From Drosophila persimilis (lineage: Eukaryota; Arthropoda; Insecta; Diptera; Drosophilidae): a stretch of 64,000 bases of DNA. Below, piece by piece: positions 37,991 through 50,058 of this stretch (within the stretch, counting starts at the first letter, position 1; every line of letters begins with the position of its first letter). The notes under the pieces are model-generated. The model worked only from the letters and a program-made list of their open reading frames with translations, ran no database searches and was not told the DNA's origin. The stretch covers positions 2,542,001-2,606,000 of the forward strand of contig NW_020825312.1 in assembly GCF_003286085.1 (NCBI RefSeq). Direction: 5' to 3'. The translations under genes and the position numbers were made by a program.

Positions 37991-38795
37991 TGTGCATCGA
38001 TCATGAACTAAGCGGCTCTCAGCTGTAGGGTATTGCATTGCCATCGCTGTCGTCAAGAAGAAACGGCGAACCGAACCCAGAGAGGGAGGCTTCAACAATT
38101 CGTCCATCGGCTACTGTAAACCGACGACAAGCGCGAACGCGTCGACGGATTTTTGTATTACACACATTTTCTTGTTCTGTTCTCGTCTTGATTGTATTCA
38201 CGGGAATGTTTGCCAGTGTGTGAGTGGCTGTGTGTGTGCGCGCGCGCCGTCGCTGCTTTTCGCGTTCGCTCGTCGTTCTTCGTTTGCTTTTACTTTCTGT
38301 TGCTCTTGTGTGATTGCAATTAAACGGCATTTTTCCATTCTGGTGAGAGCGCGAGAGCAAGCGAAGAGCAGAGCGTTTGTGACCTGGTCTGGATCAACGT
38401 CTGTCTCGGCCCGACTGACTCCGATAACGGTACACTATGGTCTATCTAGACAGCGGGCGAGACAGAGAGAGAGAGTGAGAGCCAAAGAGAGAGAGAGAGC
38501 GCTGTCGCTGTTGCTGTTTCTGTTGCGCTCTCCTTCATGATGTGCGCGTGATTTTCTGGCTTTGAATGCGGGCTTGCTGCCGGCGTCGACGCAGGCCGCT
38601 CGGTTCTCTGCTCTGCTCATTGCGGTGGTTGTTATTTTTTTGGTTTCCGTTTTTATTCGCCGTTTAAACTTGGTCGTGAGAGGGTAAGCCTCCAATCCGC
38701 CGCCCCGCGATCGTGTCGTCTTAGTGGAAAAAGTGCATAGTGAAGACGGAACACTGGCCGCCAACATAAATCTGCAGATTCTCCAGCACATCTTG
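37991..38795 (+). promoter_or_regulatory. 5' leader and promoter region of the right MADF-BESS gene
   Basis: The region upstream of the ATG at 38796 becomes CpG- and GA-rich: a CGCGCGCG run near 38238-38246 and GAGAGA tracts at about 38461-38500. It lacks the gene-distal repeats, as expected of a leader. Possible donors (GGTAAGCC near 38690, GGTGAGAG near 38341) suggest alternative leaders. No clear TATA or perfect Inr was found, so the start site is not placed. Confidence 0.4.
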
Positions 38796-41700
38796 ATGGC
38801 CCCCGTGAGCGCTATCTCTGGCCGATCGCCCAGTGCCACCAATTCGTTGCAGGATCTGAGCGCGGCCGCCGCTGCCATCGCCCTGGACATGACTCCCAAG
38901 GTGGAGCTGATGCCCCTGTCGTCCTCCACGGCTGTGGCGCCCACGCAGAAGATCAAGAAATGTGCGTAGTCCTCGCCTGCACCATCCTCCGCCCCCAATC
39001 AACCCCTCTGTTCTGTTTTCCCCCCCAAATAGTGGTGCGACGAAACGCCTCCGACAAACTAAAGCTCATCCAAATGGTGCACGACAACCCCATTTTGTGG
39101 GACTCGCGGCTGCCCAACTTCAAGGGCGCCGAGGAGGAAAAGAACCGCGCCTGGGAGCACATCGGACGCGAGTTCAATGCTCCGGGTCGCCGAGTGGCGC
39201 GGGCCTTCAAATCTCTGCGAGAATCCTATCGCCGGGAGCTGGCCCACGTCAAGATGATGGGCAACGGCTTCAAGCCCAAATGGAGCCTGTACGAAGCCAT
39301 GGATTTTCTGCGAGACGTTATCAGAGAGAGAAAGTGAGTACAAAATGGGGGGTTTTGTAAACAGAAAGTTGTGTTGTGAAAACACATGAAAGGATGCATG
39401 ACGCACCCACCAATGATAGTGAAAATGATTGTGTTCGATATTGAATTGCACATTTGAGAAGGTTTTCTGTCAGGATTGAGTTAAATAGGGTATATGAGTT
39501 GTTAAATGGTCTTGGTTCAGATATTTTCAATGTTATTTTGTATTTATCAAGTCGTTAGCTCATCTTACACTCGCTCGATGTGTTCATTGTCCGTGCTTTT
39601 GACTAATATTACAAAGAGTTTCGATAAGCGTCTGCCCTCTTGATCGATTCATAATAGGCATTGGGGTGTGCGGTCAAAGTGCACCTTCAAGTCATGAATA
39701 ATGGCTTTCGTTCTTGGCTTGGCTTGCCTTCGGTCTGGGTCTGTCATTTCCATTGTCAGTGGCTTTGTCTTTGTCTCACACGCTTTACTGGCCAAACAAA
39801 TGTGTGTGTGTGTGTGTGTGTGTGCAGTGCGGGTGCAAACTACTACCCGATCCCATCTATATTTCCTTTCGATGACTCATTCGCTAGATCTTGGTTGGAA
39901 ATCGCAAAAGATGGCACACATAAAATAAATTGTTATTGTAGCTGAGACACACACACGCACACAAACACATACATATGTATACACACAACAGAGGTCTGGG
40001 GTAAGGTTTGTGCTCTCCCCACGTTGTTAAATGTTGTCGTTGTCGTCGTTGATCGGTGAAGCAATCCATTCCATGCAAAGTCGGTTTGTGGTTGACTGTT
40101 GTGTTGTTGTGGGGTGGCCATAGCCCAAATTATTGTTTGGAGTGTTGTTCTTTTCCTGGAAACTTATCAGCTCATGGGGGTAGCGCCTGCTGCCCCCAAA
40201 CGCCATTGCAATGGATTGTTGTTGGCATACATTTCCTTCCTTATGGTTTTTGCTCATATGAGTCACGCTAATAGGCAAACATTTTGGGGAAGATGATATT
40301 TTACTACCCTTACTTTGAATACTATTTGCGATCTTGCCGGGATCTGCCGATCTGGGATCTACTTTATAAGAAAGCTGCAACTTCCATTGCGAGCAATTAT
40401 TCTGAGCTCTGGCTCTGGGGCATATCCTTTCAAAACACTAACCAGTTGCCATCGCTGATGATTTGCATATGCCCCGGAACTCCGAACTCGGACAAATCTC
40501 AGCTCCAGTATCTGAGAAAAACATCTGCCCAATACAAAAATACAAAATACAAAATATGCATATGTGGATTGTGGATGGGATGGACGTGTGCACATTCAAG
40601 TACTAGCAGAGCGAAAATCGGAGCGGTAACGTGGAAAAAACCAATCCCGAACAAAGGAATGACCAGGCCAGAGACCCGCCAGCCGAGAGTCTGCCCCGAC
40701 CAATGTTCTGGCTCATATGGAGCTCTACTTGTATGAGAATGTGTGTGTGTGTGTGAGTTGGCTTGTGTATGTGTGGATTGTGGATTGTACTTTATGTACA
40801 TATTTATATGAAATAAGGCCATTTCCTTTCAATTGACTGTACCCACATGGGCAACAAGCAGTCGACGGCCCCGACACATGCCCGCACACACACACACACA
40901 CTCGCACACACACAAGAGTCCATATGTATATATATTTAAATTTTTATTATTTTGAGCTGATAACAGACAACACAGAAACGGAACGGACCCGGCCCGGGCT
41001 GGCCCGGCTCGGTACAGCGCTTGAGCCGCCGCCATAGCCCCATGTATAGAGCCATAGCCATAAAAACAGATCTCGCCAAGCAGCGAATATTCGTATTATA
41101 CAACGACCGACGACGAGGTCTCGCCACCAGCCTCCATCCAGCCTCAGCTTCCAGCCGACAACCGACAGCCGCCAGCCTCTAGCCTTAGCATCATCGCCAC
41201 TTGAACCAAAAACAAAATTGAGGGAAGCTGCAAAACCAACAACAAAAAAACGTACTGCCTGGTCTGGTGGTGGTAGCGCAGCAAGCAGCCCAGCCCGGCC
41301 TCAGAGACAGTGAGAGTGTAAGAGAAGGAGGGATAGAGAGACAGGGAAAGAGCGATAAATTAATGAGAGCAATATGAAAATGACAATCGTGGACCAAGTT
41401 TAGAAAAGAATCGCAGACGACGAGTCGGTCGGTCGGTCGGTCGACTGTGGGAGAGAGAAAATGAGCATGTCAGTGTGAATGTTCTGGGTTGGGTGTGTGT
41501 GCATGGGTCTGTGTGTATGTGTATGGGTGAGCAATTGAACATTCTCCAGCCAGTCTCAGCCTCGGCTTTGGCTTCGACTTCGGCCAGGGTTAAAAATATG
41601 CCCACGACCAGCAGCAGCGGACGGACCAGCGAAACAGCAGAGCCACATCACATCAGTCCGGGCCCGGGGTTGCTCTGCTCGGCCATCTTCCATCTCTCTC

Positions 41701-44287
41701 TCTGCTCCCCGATCAGGTCTCTTTGCGTCCCCGTACGCGTAACCACAATTGTGGTCAAATAAATAGCAATGCAAATGAAAGTTCTGCTAATTTCCCTGAA
41801 AAGTTTTCCAGCAGGTATATTACATCTCTTCCTCGGAGTGTTTTTAAAGAATAACAGTAGGTACCCATCAGGCTGCTTATATGAAGATTTTTCGACTTAA
41901 ACTGAGACATGTTCTGTGGGTAGCGTCTGTGTTGCTATTATTTTGACCGCTGCTGTGTTCCTGTTCGGCTCTTTGCAATCTGCTGTCTGTGTGTCACGCT
42001 TATGATTTAATAAGCAAATGAGCTGCAAAATTGATGAAACTGTTGTTTGGCCTCCCCTCCCGCCCTGCACCACTTCCACGGGAGCCGCCGCCAAACCACG
42101 CCCGAAATCACAGTCCGGCGATCTCCCCCTCCGTATCGAAATGCTTTTCCAGTGCGTCACACACAGAAAGTGGGCGTTTACCCCTACATTCCATTCCATT
42201 CCATTCCATTTCATTCAATTCCATTCCATTCCCACATTCGGTTCCCGGGTTATTTATTTGCACTGCCAAATATTTGTACCGATTAAGCAATTGGAGGATT
42301 ATTATTACCTTTATCACTCGATCAATAAGCTGGGATTTCGAAATCATAATTATTTGTACGGGGAGTGTTTCAGACGACTCAAACGACACAGAGAATAATC
42401 TGGCCAAATGCAGATAACGCAGCGATCTGTGGAATTCCCTCGAATATGCCACAGCGTAGAATGTGGAAGTGTAAACTCTCTAATGGTCTGGTCAGGGTCC
42501 TGTCCTGGGTCAGAGCGGAAGCAAATATTGATAAGCCCAGGGAACGGCTCGAGAAAAGAGCTCGAACCCAAACCAAATTCGAGCCAAGACCACAGAAGCC
42601 GCAGGCAAATAGAGCCATTCCAGATAGTGGAACATGTGAAAATGCATTTGGCCGTGATTAGTCCTGCATGTCAGTTGGGTCTCTTCTGGGCCTGGCATAT
42701 CGTTTTACAGAATTTTCCAATTGTCAACTACCTGCGCGAGAGAAAGAGAGACCCGGGACAGATAAGGCGTAGAGTGTCTCGGAAGAGGGGGACAAGTCTG
42801 TTCTTTCTTCCCCTCTTGTCAATGGGCACAACTGGGCCAAGCCGCGCCATTTAGCAAAATTAGAGTTGGGGGGGCAACGCTAAAAATAGCCACGTTCAGG
42901 CGTTCGTTCCTCCGAGCACCCAGAGTAGAGTCCCTGACAGCTGCATTGTTTTGGGAAAATGCTCTTGAAATTTGAGACGTCTGCAAGGAGAAGCAGGAAA
43001 CCAGCCCCGAACCAACGAGGACGACCAAAGCGGGAGAGAGATAGAAAGAGAGAGAGAGGGAGAGAGATCCAGGTCTGTTTGGGACATTGAAATAAGTTCT
43101 GGTTCTGTTCTGTGTTTTTCTGGTATCATATTGTATCGAATCTGCTTTTGGGGTTTGTTTGAGCACGTTCTTCGTTGTGGGACCACTATTGGGGGTTGTC
43201 TTGGATTTTGTCTATTTCTGGGATTGGTAGGAGAATCGTTTTGTTTCAGCTAAATCGGAATTTGACTCAATAGAACGCAGTAGAAGCTCACTTTTGGGGA
43301 TTCCTGAACCTCTTGTCCTTGTATAAATTTTATTAACAGTTCTCCATTATCTGTTCTGTTTTTGTTTTTTCTCCTTTTAGAGGCGCCTCACATGCCACAG
43401 ATCTCAGCCTGAGCGCCTATGCTGCTCATCTGCACAACAACAATAATAGCCACAATAACAACAACCACAGCATTCTGGGAGGAGGAGCTGGTGGCAAGGG
43501 AGGCGCCATGAAGCTATCCTCGTCCTTCAACGATTCGGCCTCTGCACTGAATCTGTCCAAGTGCTCCACCCTGAATGCGAGCGGCGACGATTACTATTGC
43601 GATTACTACGTGAAGCCGGAGCTGGATCTCTCCACGGGGGGCGGGGCCGGCAGCAGCAGCAGCGGAAGCTGCTCGGGAGCTGGCGGAGGACCGCCCGCTT
43701 TGCCCCAGCCAGCCCATCAGCACCAGGCAAATAACGACAGTCGGGTGAGCTCCACCAGGAATGAGAATCATCACCTGCAGCAGAGCTACGACGACATGGA
43801 CGCGAGCTCGTTGCGGAGCGGCGACGAGGATGCCGATGCCGGCAATGGCTCCGATGGGGTGGAGGAGCTGGAGGCTATTGATGCGGACTTTCCCTATCCC
43901 CTTATACTTGACTCGAACTCGCCGGGGAGCACCAATGCCGGCGTGGATGAGGTGGCTTCCTCTCGTAAGCGCCGTCGCAATGGCGAGCAGGAGGACCTGG
44001 ACGACGGCGATGCCGACGGTGATGGCGGTGTCATCGACGGCGATGACTATGAGGAGCAGATGCTGCAGCAGCATCGGCATTTGCGTCAGCAACAGAATGC
44101 AGCTGTAGTCACCGGGGGATTGGATCTGCCGCCACCACAAACTGTTCGCGAGGTCCTCAACTCGAAGTTCTGTGGCTTCATCTCCGCCAAACTGAACAGC
44201 ATGGAGGACTCCGAGGCGGATAACCTGATGAACCGCATTCTCCTTTTACTCGTGCAAATGCAGCAATGCGAAGGATCTGTAAAGTAG
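38796..44287 (+). CDS. MADF-BESS domain protein, complete (putative transcription factor)
   Basis: Coding exons are 38796-38961, 39033-39333 and 43381-44287. Introns are 38962-39032 (GTGCGT to ATAG) and 39334-43380 (GTGAGT to TTTTAG). Joined, they give 457 residues. Met38796 is the first ATG of the open frame, though a further upstream exon cannot be excluded. Residues 1-56 are Ser/Ala-rich. Residues about 60-155 are the MADF domain (KLKLIQMVHDNPILWDSRLP, RAFKSLRESYRREL, KPKWSLYEAMDFL). The third exon opens with an Asn/His-rich run, then Gly/Ser-rich and acidic stretches. A basic SSRKRRRNGEQED cluster is a likely nuclear signal. The end (VLNSKFCGFISAKLNSM...NLMNRILLLLVQ) is a BESS-like helix. 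Such proteins bind DNA through MADF and partners through BESS. It is paralogous to the gene at the left edge of the window. Confidence 0.93.
39334..43380 (+). other. second intron of the right MADF-BESS gene
   Basis: This 4,047-bp intron has no credible internal exon. It contains (TG)n at about 39800-39826, (GT)n near 40740-40758, (CA)n at about 40885-40914, GGTC units at about 41425-41442, a CCATT pentamer array at about 42189-42232 and a GA-rich tract at about 43030-43068. The left paralogue has only a 65-bp intron at the same place. A gain of regulatory sequence here is possible but unproven. Confidence 0.75.
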
Positions 44288-45000
44288 AGACGCACCAGAA
44301 GGCGGTTTCGGGATCTAGTTTTTAGTAGCGAAGAAAAGCCCATTATGGACTAATGCGGCTGCTCAAAGCAAATAGTTTTCTTGCCATTCATTTTGCTCCC
44401 CCATTTTGCCATAAGAAAAGTAATGCCAAAACTGTGCCATACCAAAAAGAATCGAACAAATATGCAACTGAAGGAACTGGTTATCACCTATAGGGATCGT
44501 ATCGTTCCTGCTCTCATATCAATAACTACATCGTAGACATGGAAAACATACACTCAAAGCAAAGACAACACAAAGACAAAGACAAAGAGAAACACAAAGA
44601 CAAAGACAAAGAGAAAGACAAAGAAAGTAAGAAGGTTAAGAGAATTAGTTTAGTGTAAATGTAAATGTTAATTTCGTTCTAAGCCCCGGATCAACTGCAG
44701 ATCTAATGCCAACATCTCATCACATGAAAAAGAGGAACACCACACGAAGTAGATTACTTTTTTTTTTTTTTTTTTTTTTATATCCTCTAAGAATATTAGT
44801 GGAAAACACTCTTTGAAGTTCGTAGTAGAACACATGTGTACGTACAGAATACCGCATACCGAATATTTGCTATATGTTAGCCTTAATTTCTTTCATATGA
44901 AGAACATATTTATAATTTCATTTTTTTCGTAATTATCTAAGCACAAACCTTGCCATATTTTGTAAATCCTGGAGAAAATATACAAAATGGTTTAATAAAC
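44288..45000 (+). other. 3' UTR of the right MADF-BESS gene with candidate poly(A) signal
   Basis: The TAG stop (44285-44287) is followed by AT-rich, non-coding sequence. It includes CAAAGA-type repeats at about 44563-44625 and a T-tract at about 44758-44779. AATAAA at 44994-44999 is the likely poly(A) signal. Confidence 0.5.
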
Positions 45001-46136
45001 ACACAAAATCTAGTATGGAATGAGGTTTAAATAGGGACACATGCAATATGTGTGTGAAAGACTTGTGATAAATACAATTGGATTTCCCCCAGTTGTCCTT
45101 CGATCCTTATCAACATCTTGTATCTGCGATCACATTGTTTGTGTGAGACAAATTTGTCTCGCATCTTCGGAATGTTTTCCATACATCATTTAACAGGCCA
45201 AATCATATGTGTGTGCCGTTCCAGCCAACCCCTCCATATGCGTGCAGCCCGCATAGACCATGACCAAGTCGCACAGTTGGCCAGATGTCACACATACATG
45301 GCCCGTAGAACCCTCTTCACACGAGACTAAAGAGAGATACCGAACCATTAATACAGAAGGCGTCATAAAAACCAGTCAACAATGAGACAAAAGATTAGAG
45401 CATGCGCATGCGCCAGGGCCAGGGCCTGAGATACTCTCCTCGCATGCTCGCAGGGCCCAGAGAGCCGCCAGATGTGGGCATGCCACAACCAAATTCGAAA
45501 ACCAAAACCGATACAGACCCGCTTGGGACCAGAGGCAGAGACAGACAGAGACAGGCAGAGAAGCAGAGATCTGGCTATGAATGAAACTCTGGCAAAGGGA
45601 ATGGGGCAAGGGACTCAGCAGGGCCCGAGTAAGTACTGAGATTCTCTCACACACACATTGAGGCTGTGTGCAAATGCTAAAACCAAGATAAACAACCCTT
45701 AAAATGGGAATTGGCCTGGCCAGACCTCTGCCTAAAGCAACAAAGGGCCTCAAACCCTCGAAGCTGCTGCTGCAGAAATCGCGTCGCGCATGCGCGGAAA
45801 ATTGCCAAAAGCGGTCCCCGGTCACGACAGAAGCGCACACAGCTCAGAGCTCAGAGCTAAGAGCTCAGAACTGGTTTCCCATAGCGATGATAGCTGTATG
45901 GCTGGCTGGATGGATGGATGGATGTATGGACCTTTTGTTGGCCGTCTTTGAGAGCCGCTTAAGGGATGCGATGCAGCCATGTTATCTGGATGCTGACGGT
46001 CCCAGGGTTCAATGACCATGGCTATAATTCGAGGGTAACACAGTCGATAGCGTTGATAAATGATAAATGAAGCACAAACACAACCATGATGGTAAGTACA
46101 TGGATTTGAAAGTGAAGAACGCAACATCACTCACTG
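45001..46136. other. gene-free spacer between two convergent genes
   Basis: No credible exon. It contains CAGAGA repeats near 45533-45562, an AGAGCTC-rich patch near 45841-45868 and GGAT units near 45905-45925. It is the tail-to-tail interval between the MADF-BESS gene (+) and the RUNDC1-like gene (-). Confidence 0.55.
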
Positions 46137-46142
46137 TTTATT
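46137..46142 (-). terminator. poly(A) signal of the RUNDC1-like gene
   Basis: TTTATT on the plus strand reads AATAAA on the minus strand, 178 bases past the TGA stop at 46320-46322. Confidence 0.5.
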
Positions 46143-46319
46143 TGCTTTACATTCGTTAAAAAATATATATTCTCTGTTAAACCCAGAAGGATTGGCAAAA
46201 TTATAATCTTAATTTGGCCCAAAGCACTTTTAGAGTGACTTCCTTTTAGCCCTACGGTGTTAAAGTTCTCAAGGCCAAACTATTATTATAATTTCAATCT
46301 GTGGTCTGATATTTCTGAT

Positions 46320-47786
46320 TCAGCATTTCTTGTGCGGATGTTTCCTTGTTTCCTCCCTGACATCGCTCCACATATCGGCGCCCCCTTGCTTCCCTGGACG
46401 CAGCTTGTTAAGGCTCTGCATGCTAGAACCCTGAATATTCGCCGAGCTACCGCTACATGGGGGTTCGTCCAGTCTCAGGTACTTCCAACTGAGCGGCCAG
46501 CCCTTGGCCAGATTCTCAGACGGAGAGGCATTCGCCTTTGGCTTTCGATTTATGCGGATGTCCGGCTTGCAGCGGCTCCCTTTCTGGACCGCTTCTAAAT
46601 GGTTCTTGGCGGTTGATCGTACCTTCTTCAGGGCTGTCTCTTCACCCGTGCGCCGTTGGTAGTGCGGCAGGGACTGTGTTTCACGCAAAACGGCGTAAAG
46701 TCTACCGCGACTTGGCGACAGATCCTTGCTGGACATCTTGCCGAGGATCTTACTGGATGTATTGGGTACACTTCCGCTGACTGATCCACTGTTTCTGCGC
46801 GCTCGGTACGCTGGGCAATCTTTGCTACAGTCGCGCCTAGAATGTCTGTCACCGGCCCCGCCATTTGTCGCCGTGTTCTTCTCCTTCTTGTCTGTCTTCT
46901 TGTCTGTCTTCTTGTCTGACTTCTTGTCTGTCCTTTTGTCTTTCTTCTTGCCTTTCCCCTTGCGGTTCTTTGAATTGGACTTGGAACGCGAAGAGTTGTT
47001 GACATCATTCTCGGTGTCCTCGTAGATGGTGTCTGACCATGCCTCTGAGAGAAACGTCGCTTTTGACGATTTTCCCTGTAGTCCTTCATATCCCTGTTCG
47101 TCGAAATCGTGTGATTCCGCACCGTCTCCCTTGGAGTCACGTTTCTGACCATCTCTGTCCATCACGAAGTAGTCGGCGGCCGCATCGGCAAGGTTCTGGA
47201 GTCGTCCCCGCAGCTGCGTGATGATCTTGTGCTGCTTGAGGCGCACACTGCCCAGGGTCGTGGCGTCCGACTGGAGCGTGTGCAGCTTGTCCTCCTGGTC
47301 GCGACCAGATCCGTCCAGTGGCTCGCATGTCATGCGCTCCAGCTCCTTGAGGAGAGTGATCCTCTCGCAGTCCGAGGCGGCGGCTATTTGGCGCAAGCGG
47401 AACTGCACCTTGGCATAGTGCGACGTCAGGGTGAAGAGGGCCTCCTGCAACTGCTGGACATCGTCCTCCAGCTGGCACTCGTAGGGAGTCAGCTGTCGTC
47501 CGACCATTTCTCCCTCCTTTTCCTCATCGGATGCGATCTTTGAATGTGAGTCTGAGTGCAAAAATGGAATGTGAAAGTGATGATGGTTCGAGCCATGCTC
47601 CTCCTTTGGCTTTGTTTTGTGAGACTTCGCTTCATCATGTGCCTTTGAGTTATCCGCCGGCTCGCCCTCTTTTTTGGAGGATATACTATGGGACGAAGTC
47701 TGCGCCTTTGGCGGCTCATCGGATTTGGGCTTACGAACGCATCCGCATCCACAACTACAACCACATGCACATGTACGTAACGACAT
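46320..47786 (-). CDS. RUNDC1-like coiled-coil protein without a RUN domain
   Basis: One uninterrupted coding exon of 488 residues. Residues 6-16 hold six cysteines at every second position (CACGCSCGCGC). Residues 20-90 are polar, with a His run. Residues about 97-208 are the conserved part: ECQLEDDVQQLQEALFTLTS, HYAKVQFRLRQIA, LLKELERM, then LKQHKIITQLRGRLQNLADA. This order and spacing match the N-terminal coiled-coil region of RUNDC1 as I recall it. The C-terminal RUN domain of that family is absent. Residues about 270-310 are a Lys/Asp repeat (DKKTDKK units), and the rest is basic and low in complexity. Loss of a domain and intronless coding sequence suggest an old retrocopy or a fast-diverging duplicate, perhaps testis-expressed. 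That is inference. Met93 is a possible alternative start. Function is unknown. Confidence 0.82.
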   Translation of the reverse strand: MSLRTCACGCSCGCGCVRKPKSDEPPKAQTSSHSISSKKEGEPADNSKAHDEAKSHKTKPKEEHGSNHHHFHIPFLHSDSHSKIASDEEKEGEMVGRQLTPYECQLEDDVQQLQEALFTLTSHYAKVQFRLRQIAAASDCERITLLKELERMTCEPLDGSGRDQEDKLHTLQSDATTLGSVRLKQHKIITQLRGRLQNLADAAADYFVMDRDGQKRDSKGDGAESHDFDEQGYEGLQGKSSKATFLSEAWSDTIYEDTENDVNNSSRSKSNSKNRKGKGKKKDKRTDKKSDKKTDKKTDKKEKNTATNGGAGDRHSRRDCSKDCPAYRARRNSGSVSGSVPNTSSKILGKMSSKDLSPSRGRLYAVLRETQSLPHYQRRTGEETALKKVRSTAKNHLEAVQKGSRCKPDIRINRKPKANASPSENLAKGWPLSWKYLRLDEPPCSGSSANIQGSSMQSLNKLRPGKQGGADMWSDVREETRKHPHKKC

Positions 47787-47842
47787 TTTGCTTGGAGGTC
47801 CTGCTTGTGTCCTAGCCCTTTCGGAAGTTTCTTTGGTTGGAT

Positions 47843-47922
47843 CTGTAGAAATTATATTTAATTTTGAAAGTTTTCCAAAAGTATCAAAGTTGTTTCTTTT
47901 TGTGAGTGTCGCTTCTACTCAC
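47843..47922 (-). other. possible 5' UTR intron of the RUNDC1-like gene
   Basis: On the minus strand a GTGAGT donor begins at 47922, and a TTTCTACAG acceptor ends at 47843, 57 bases upstream of the ATG at 47786. The 80-bp AT-rich interval has the size of a typical fly intron. The joined frame stays open upstream until a TAA but has no ATG, so it would be untranslated leader. It needs transcript support. Confidence 0.35.
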
Positions 47923-50023
47923 TAAATATTTGAGACTCTGATAAATGAGAACAGCCTGCCGATGTTTGGGACGAGTCACTCCACTGCGATGGTAGAAATG
48001 TAGGCGAATGTAGAAATGTAGAAACCCAGTGATTGGATTAGAAATATTGTAATTGGGTGCACTTCCCCTGACCTACACATGGGAGTTCGATCGGAGTTGG
48101 TTGGGATTTGACTCGGAATATTTTCAAGCAGTTACAAATATTTGACAATTTTCTAAACGACAACCAGTATTCGATCGATCCAAAGAAGAAGCCATATAGT
48201 AGATGGGTGGAAAGGTGGACCGTTATCCCATTGTTGCCGATTCATTGACACTCGGTCTTAACCAGATTCTACTCTCCGCTCTCTCGGACATTGTTTGGGA
48301 AAACAACGCCGTGTCCCTGGGCAGGGAACACTCCACCAGAGGTGGCCGCATGCAACATTAACACGCGAAATGTGCAACAAGCTGAAAAATTGCTAGTTGT
48401 AATCAATGCCTGGTCGGGCCCATTCCCGTCCCCGTCCCCGTGGCCGTTGCCGTTGCCATTGCCGTTGCCTCCCCCAGTTCTAGCTCTACTTCTACTACTA
48501 TCTCCATCCGGCCCATACACTGCGCCGCAGGGCGCCAGAGCAGAACACACTAACCAAATTTCATGTATCCGAAAGATTTAGCCGTGTTGCGAGCAATTGA
48601 TTTGGCCCCTACACGGGCACGGACGCGGACTCGGACACGGACACGGGCACAGACACAGACACAGACACGGGCATGGTATTGGGTACGGACAACGGGCAGC
48701 GGACACGGGACACGGGACGCGGGACATGGACAGGAAGGCACCTGGCTGCGCTACGAGTGCAAGCCCTTGAGGGAATGCCGAATAGGAGCGAAAGCCCGTT
48801 GCACGAACAAGAGGGTCCTGTCCTCCTACTTCCCCTGCTCTTCCTCCTCCTCCGGCGCCTGGTATCGGGGAGCAAATGCCGCGTTGCGTCATTTGTAAGC
48901 GGATGAACATGAAAACTATATAAGATTTTAGGCAAATTGGGGGATTGGGAGGTAAATGGATGGGATGGGGTGAGATGGGGTGAGATGGGGTGAGATGGGG
49001 GATTGGGGGTGTTGGTGGCCGTGAAGTGGCGTGGCGTGGCGTGGGGTCTGTCGGTAGTCGTGCGTGCGTCTCGTTTCGCAACGGATTTTAAATGAAAGCT
49101 GATTACAGACAACCGGGCCAAAGGGGCAGAAAAAATTGGTAAAGAAAAATCGCTAGAAGCATCTGAGCATCTGCTCTTTGGGCAGTTTTTGCCGTACTGC
49201 AGCACACTGGAGGGGCTTTGCGAGGGTGTTTGGACAATCAGATAACAATATTACTTAAGCAGTTCTTTGTCGTCTTCTTGGCTAGCTTATTTATTACCCC
49301 CCGGGCACTGCCGGCCCTCCCATGGTGAGTGTTGGGGCAGGTCCCATTTGGCTTTCGCACTTCGGACCCGCAGCACAGCACAGCACAGCCCAGAGCCCCA
49401 CCTCGTAAATCGCACCAAATTGCGAGTCGGCGGTGGAGTCGGCGGTGTCCGCGGAGTCGGTGCTGGGGCTAAAGAAGTGATATGGCCAGAACGTCAGCTG
49501 TCAGCAGTTTGTGGCTTGGAAATGTGGAGCACGAAGGCGAGAGAGTAAGACAGCGAGAGCGACACGAGTGGAGCCGAACCGAGTGCCGGCTCTCTCCTGG
49601 AAGTCGTACGGCACTGGAATTCACTCTTAAGTCGATGGCATCGCAATTTAAGAGAGTCCATTGTTTACTTAAGAGCGGCCAGAGGGTGGGGGGATTACAA
49701 GAATTAAATAGAAATAAATATGATTTATTATTAAATATTACAATTATTAGGAGACTGCACTAAATATGGTCTTTGGATGTGTACATAGTTGTATATGTAT
49801 ATGTTTATTCATAATATAACTGAAATGTAAATTAATTCATTAGCCATTGGTTTTGCCGTAAGAGAGAACCTTCATCGTCGCCTGCTGGCAGATGAATAAA
49901 TCTGCTTTGCTATTTCTGCACTTCAAAGCCCAAACCCAAACACATTCCAGAAATTCCAATGAAATTAGCCGAGTGTGCAACAGCGCGCCCCCCAAGAGGG
50001 GGAGAGGGAGAGAGTGAGTGAAT

Positions 50024-50058
<35 letters not shown>

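Noticed and set aside
43514-44140. 208-codon frame antisense to the third exon of the right MADF-BESS gene
   Set aside because: It is a shadow frame caused by the codon bias and repeats of the real exon.
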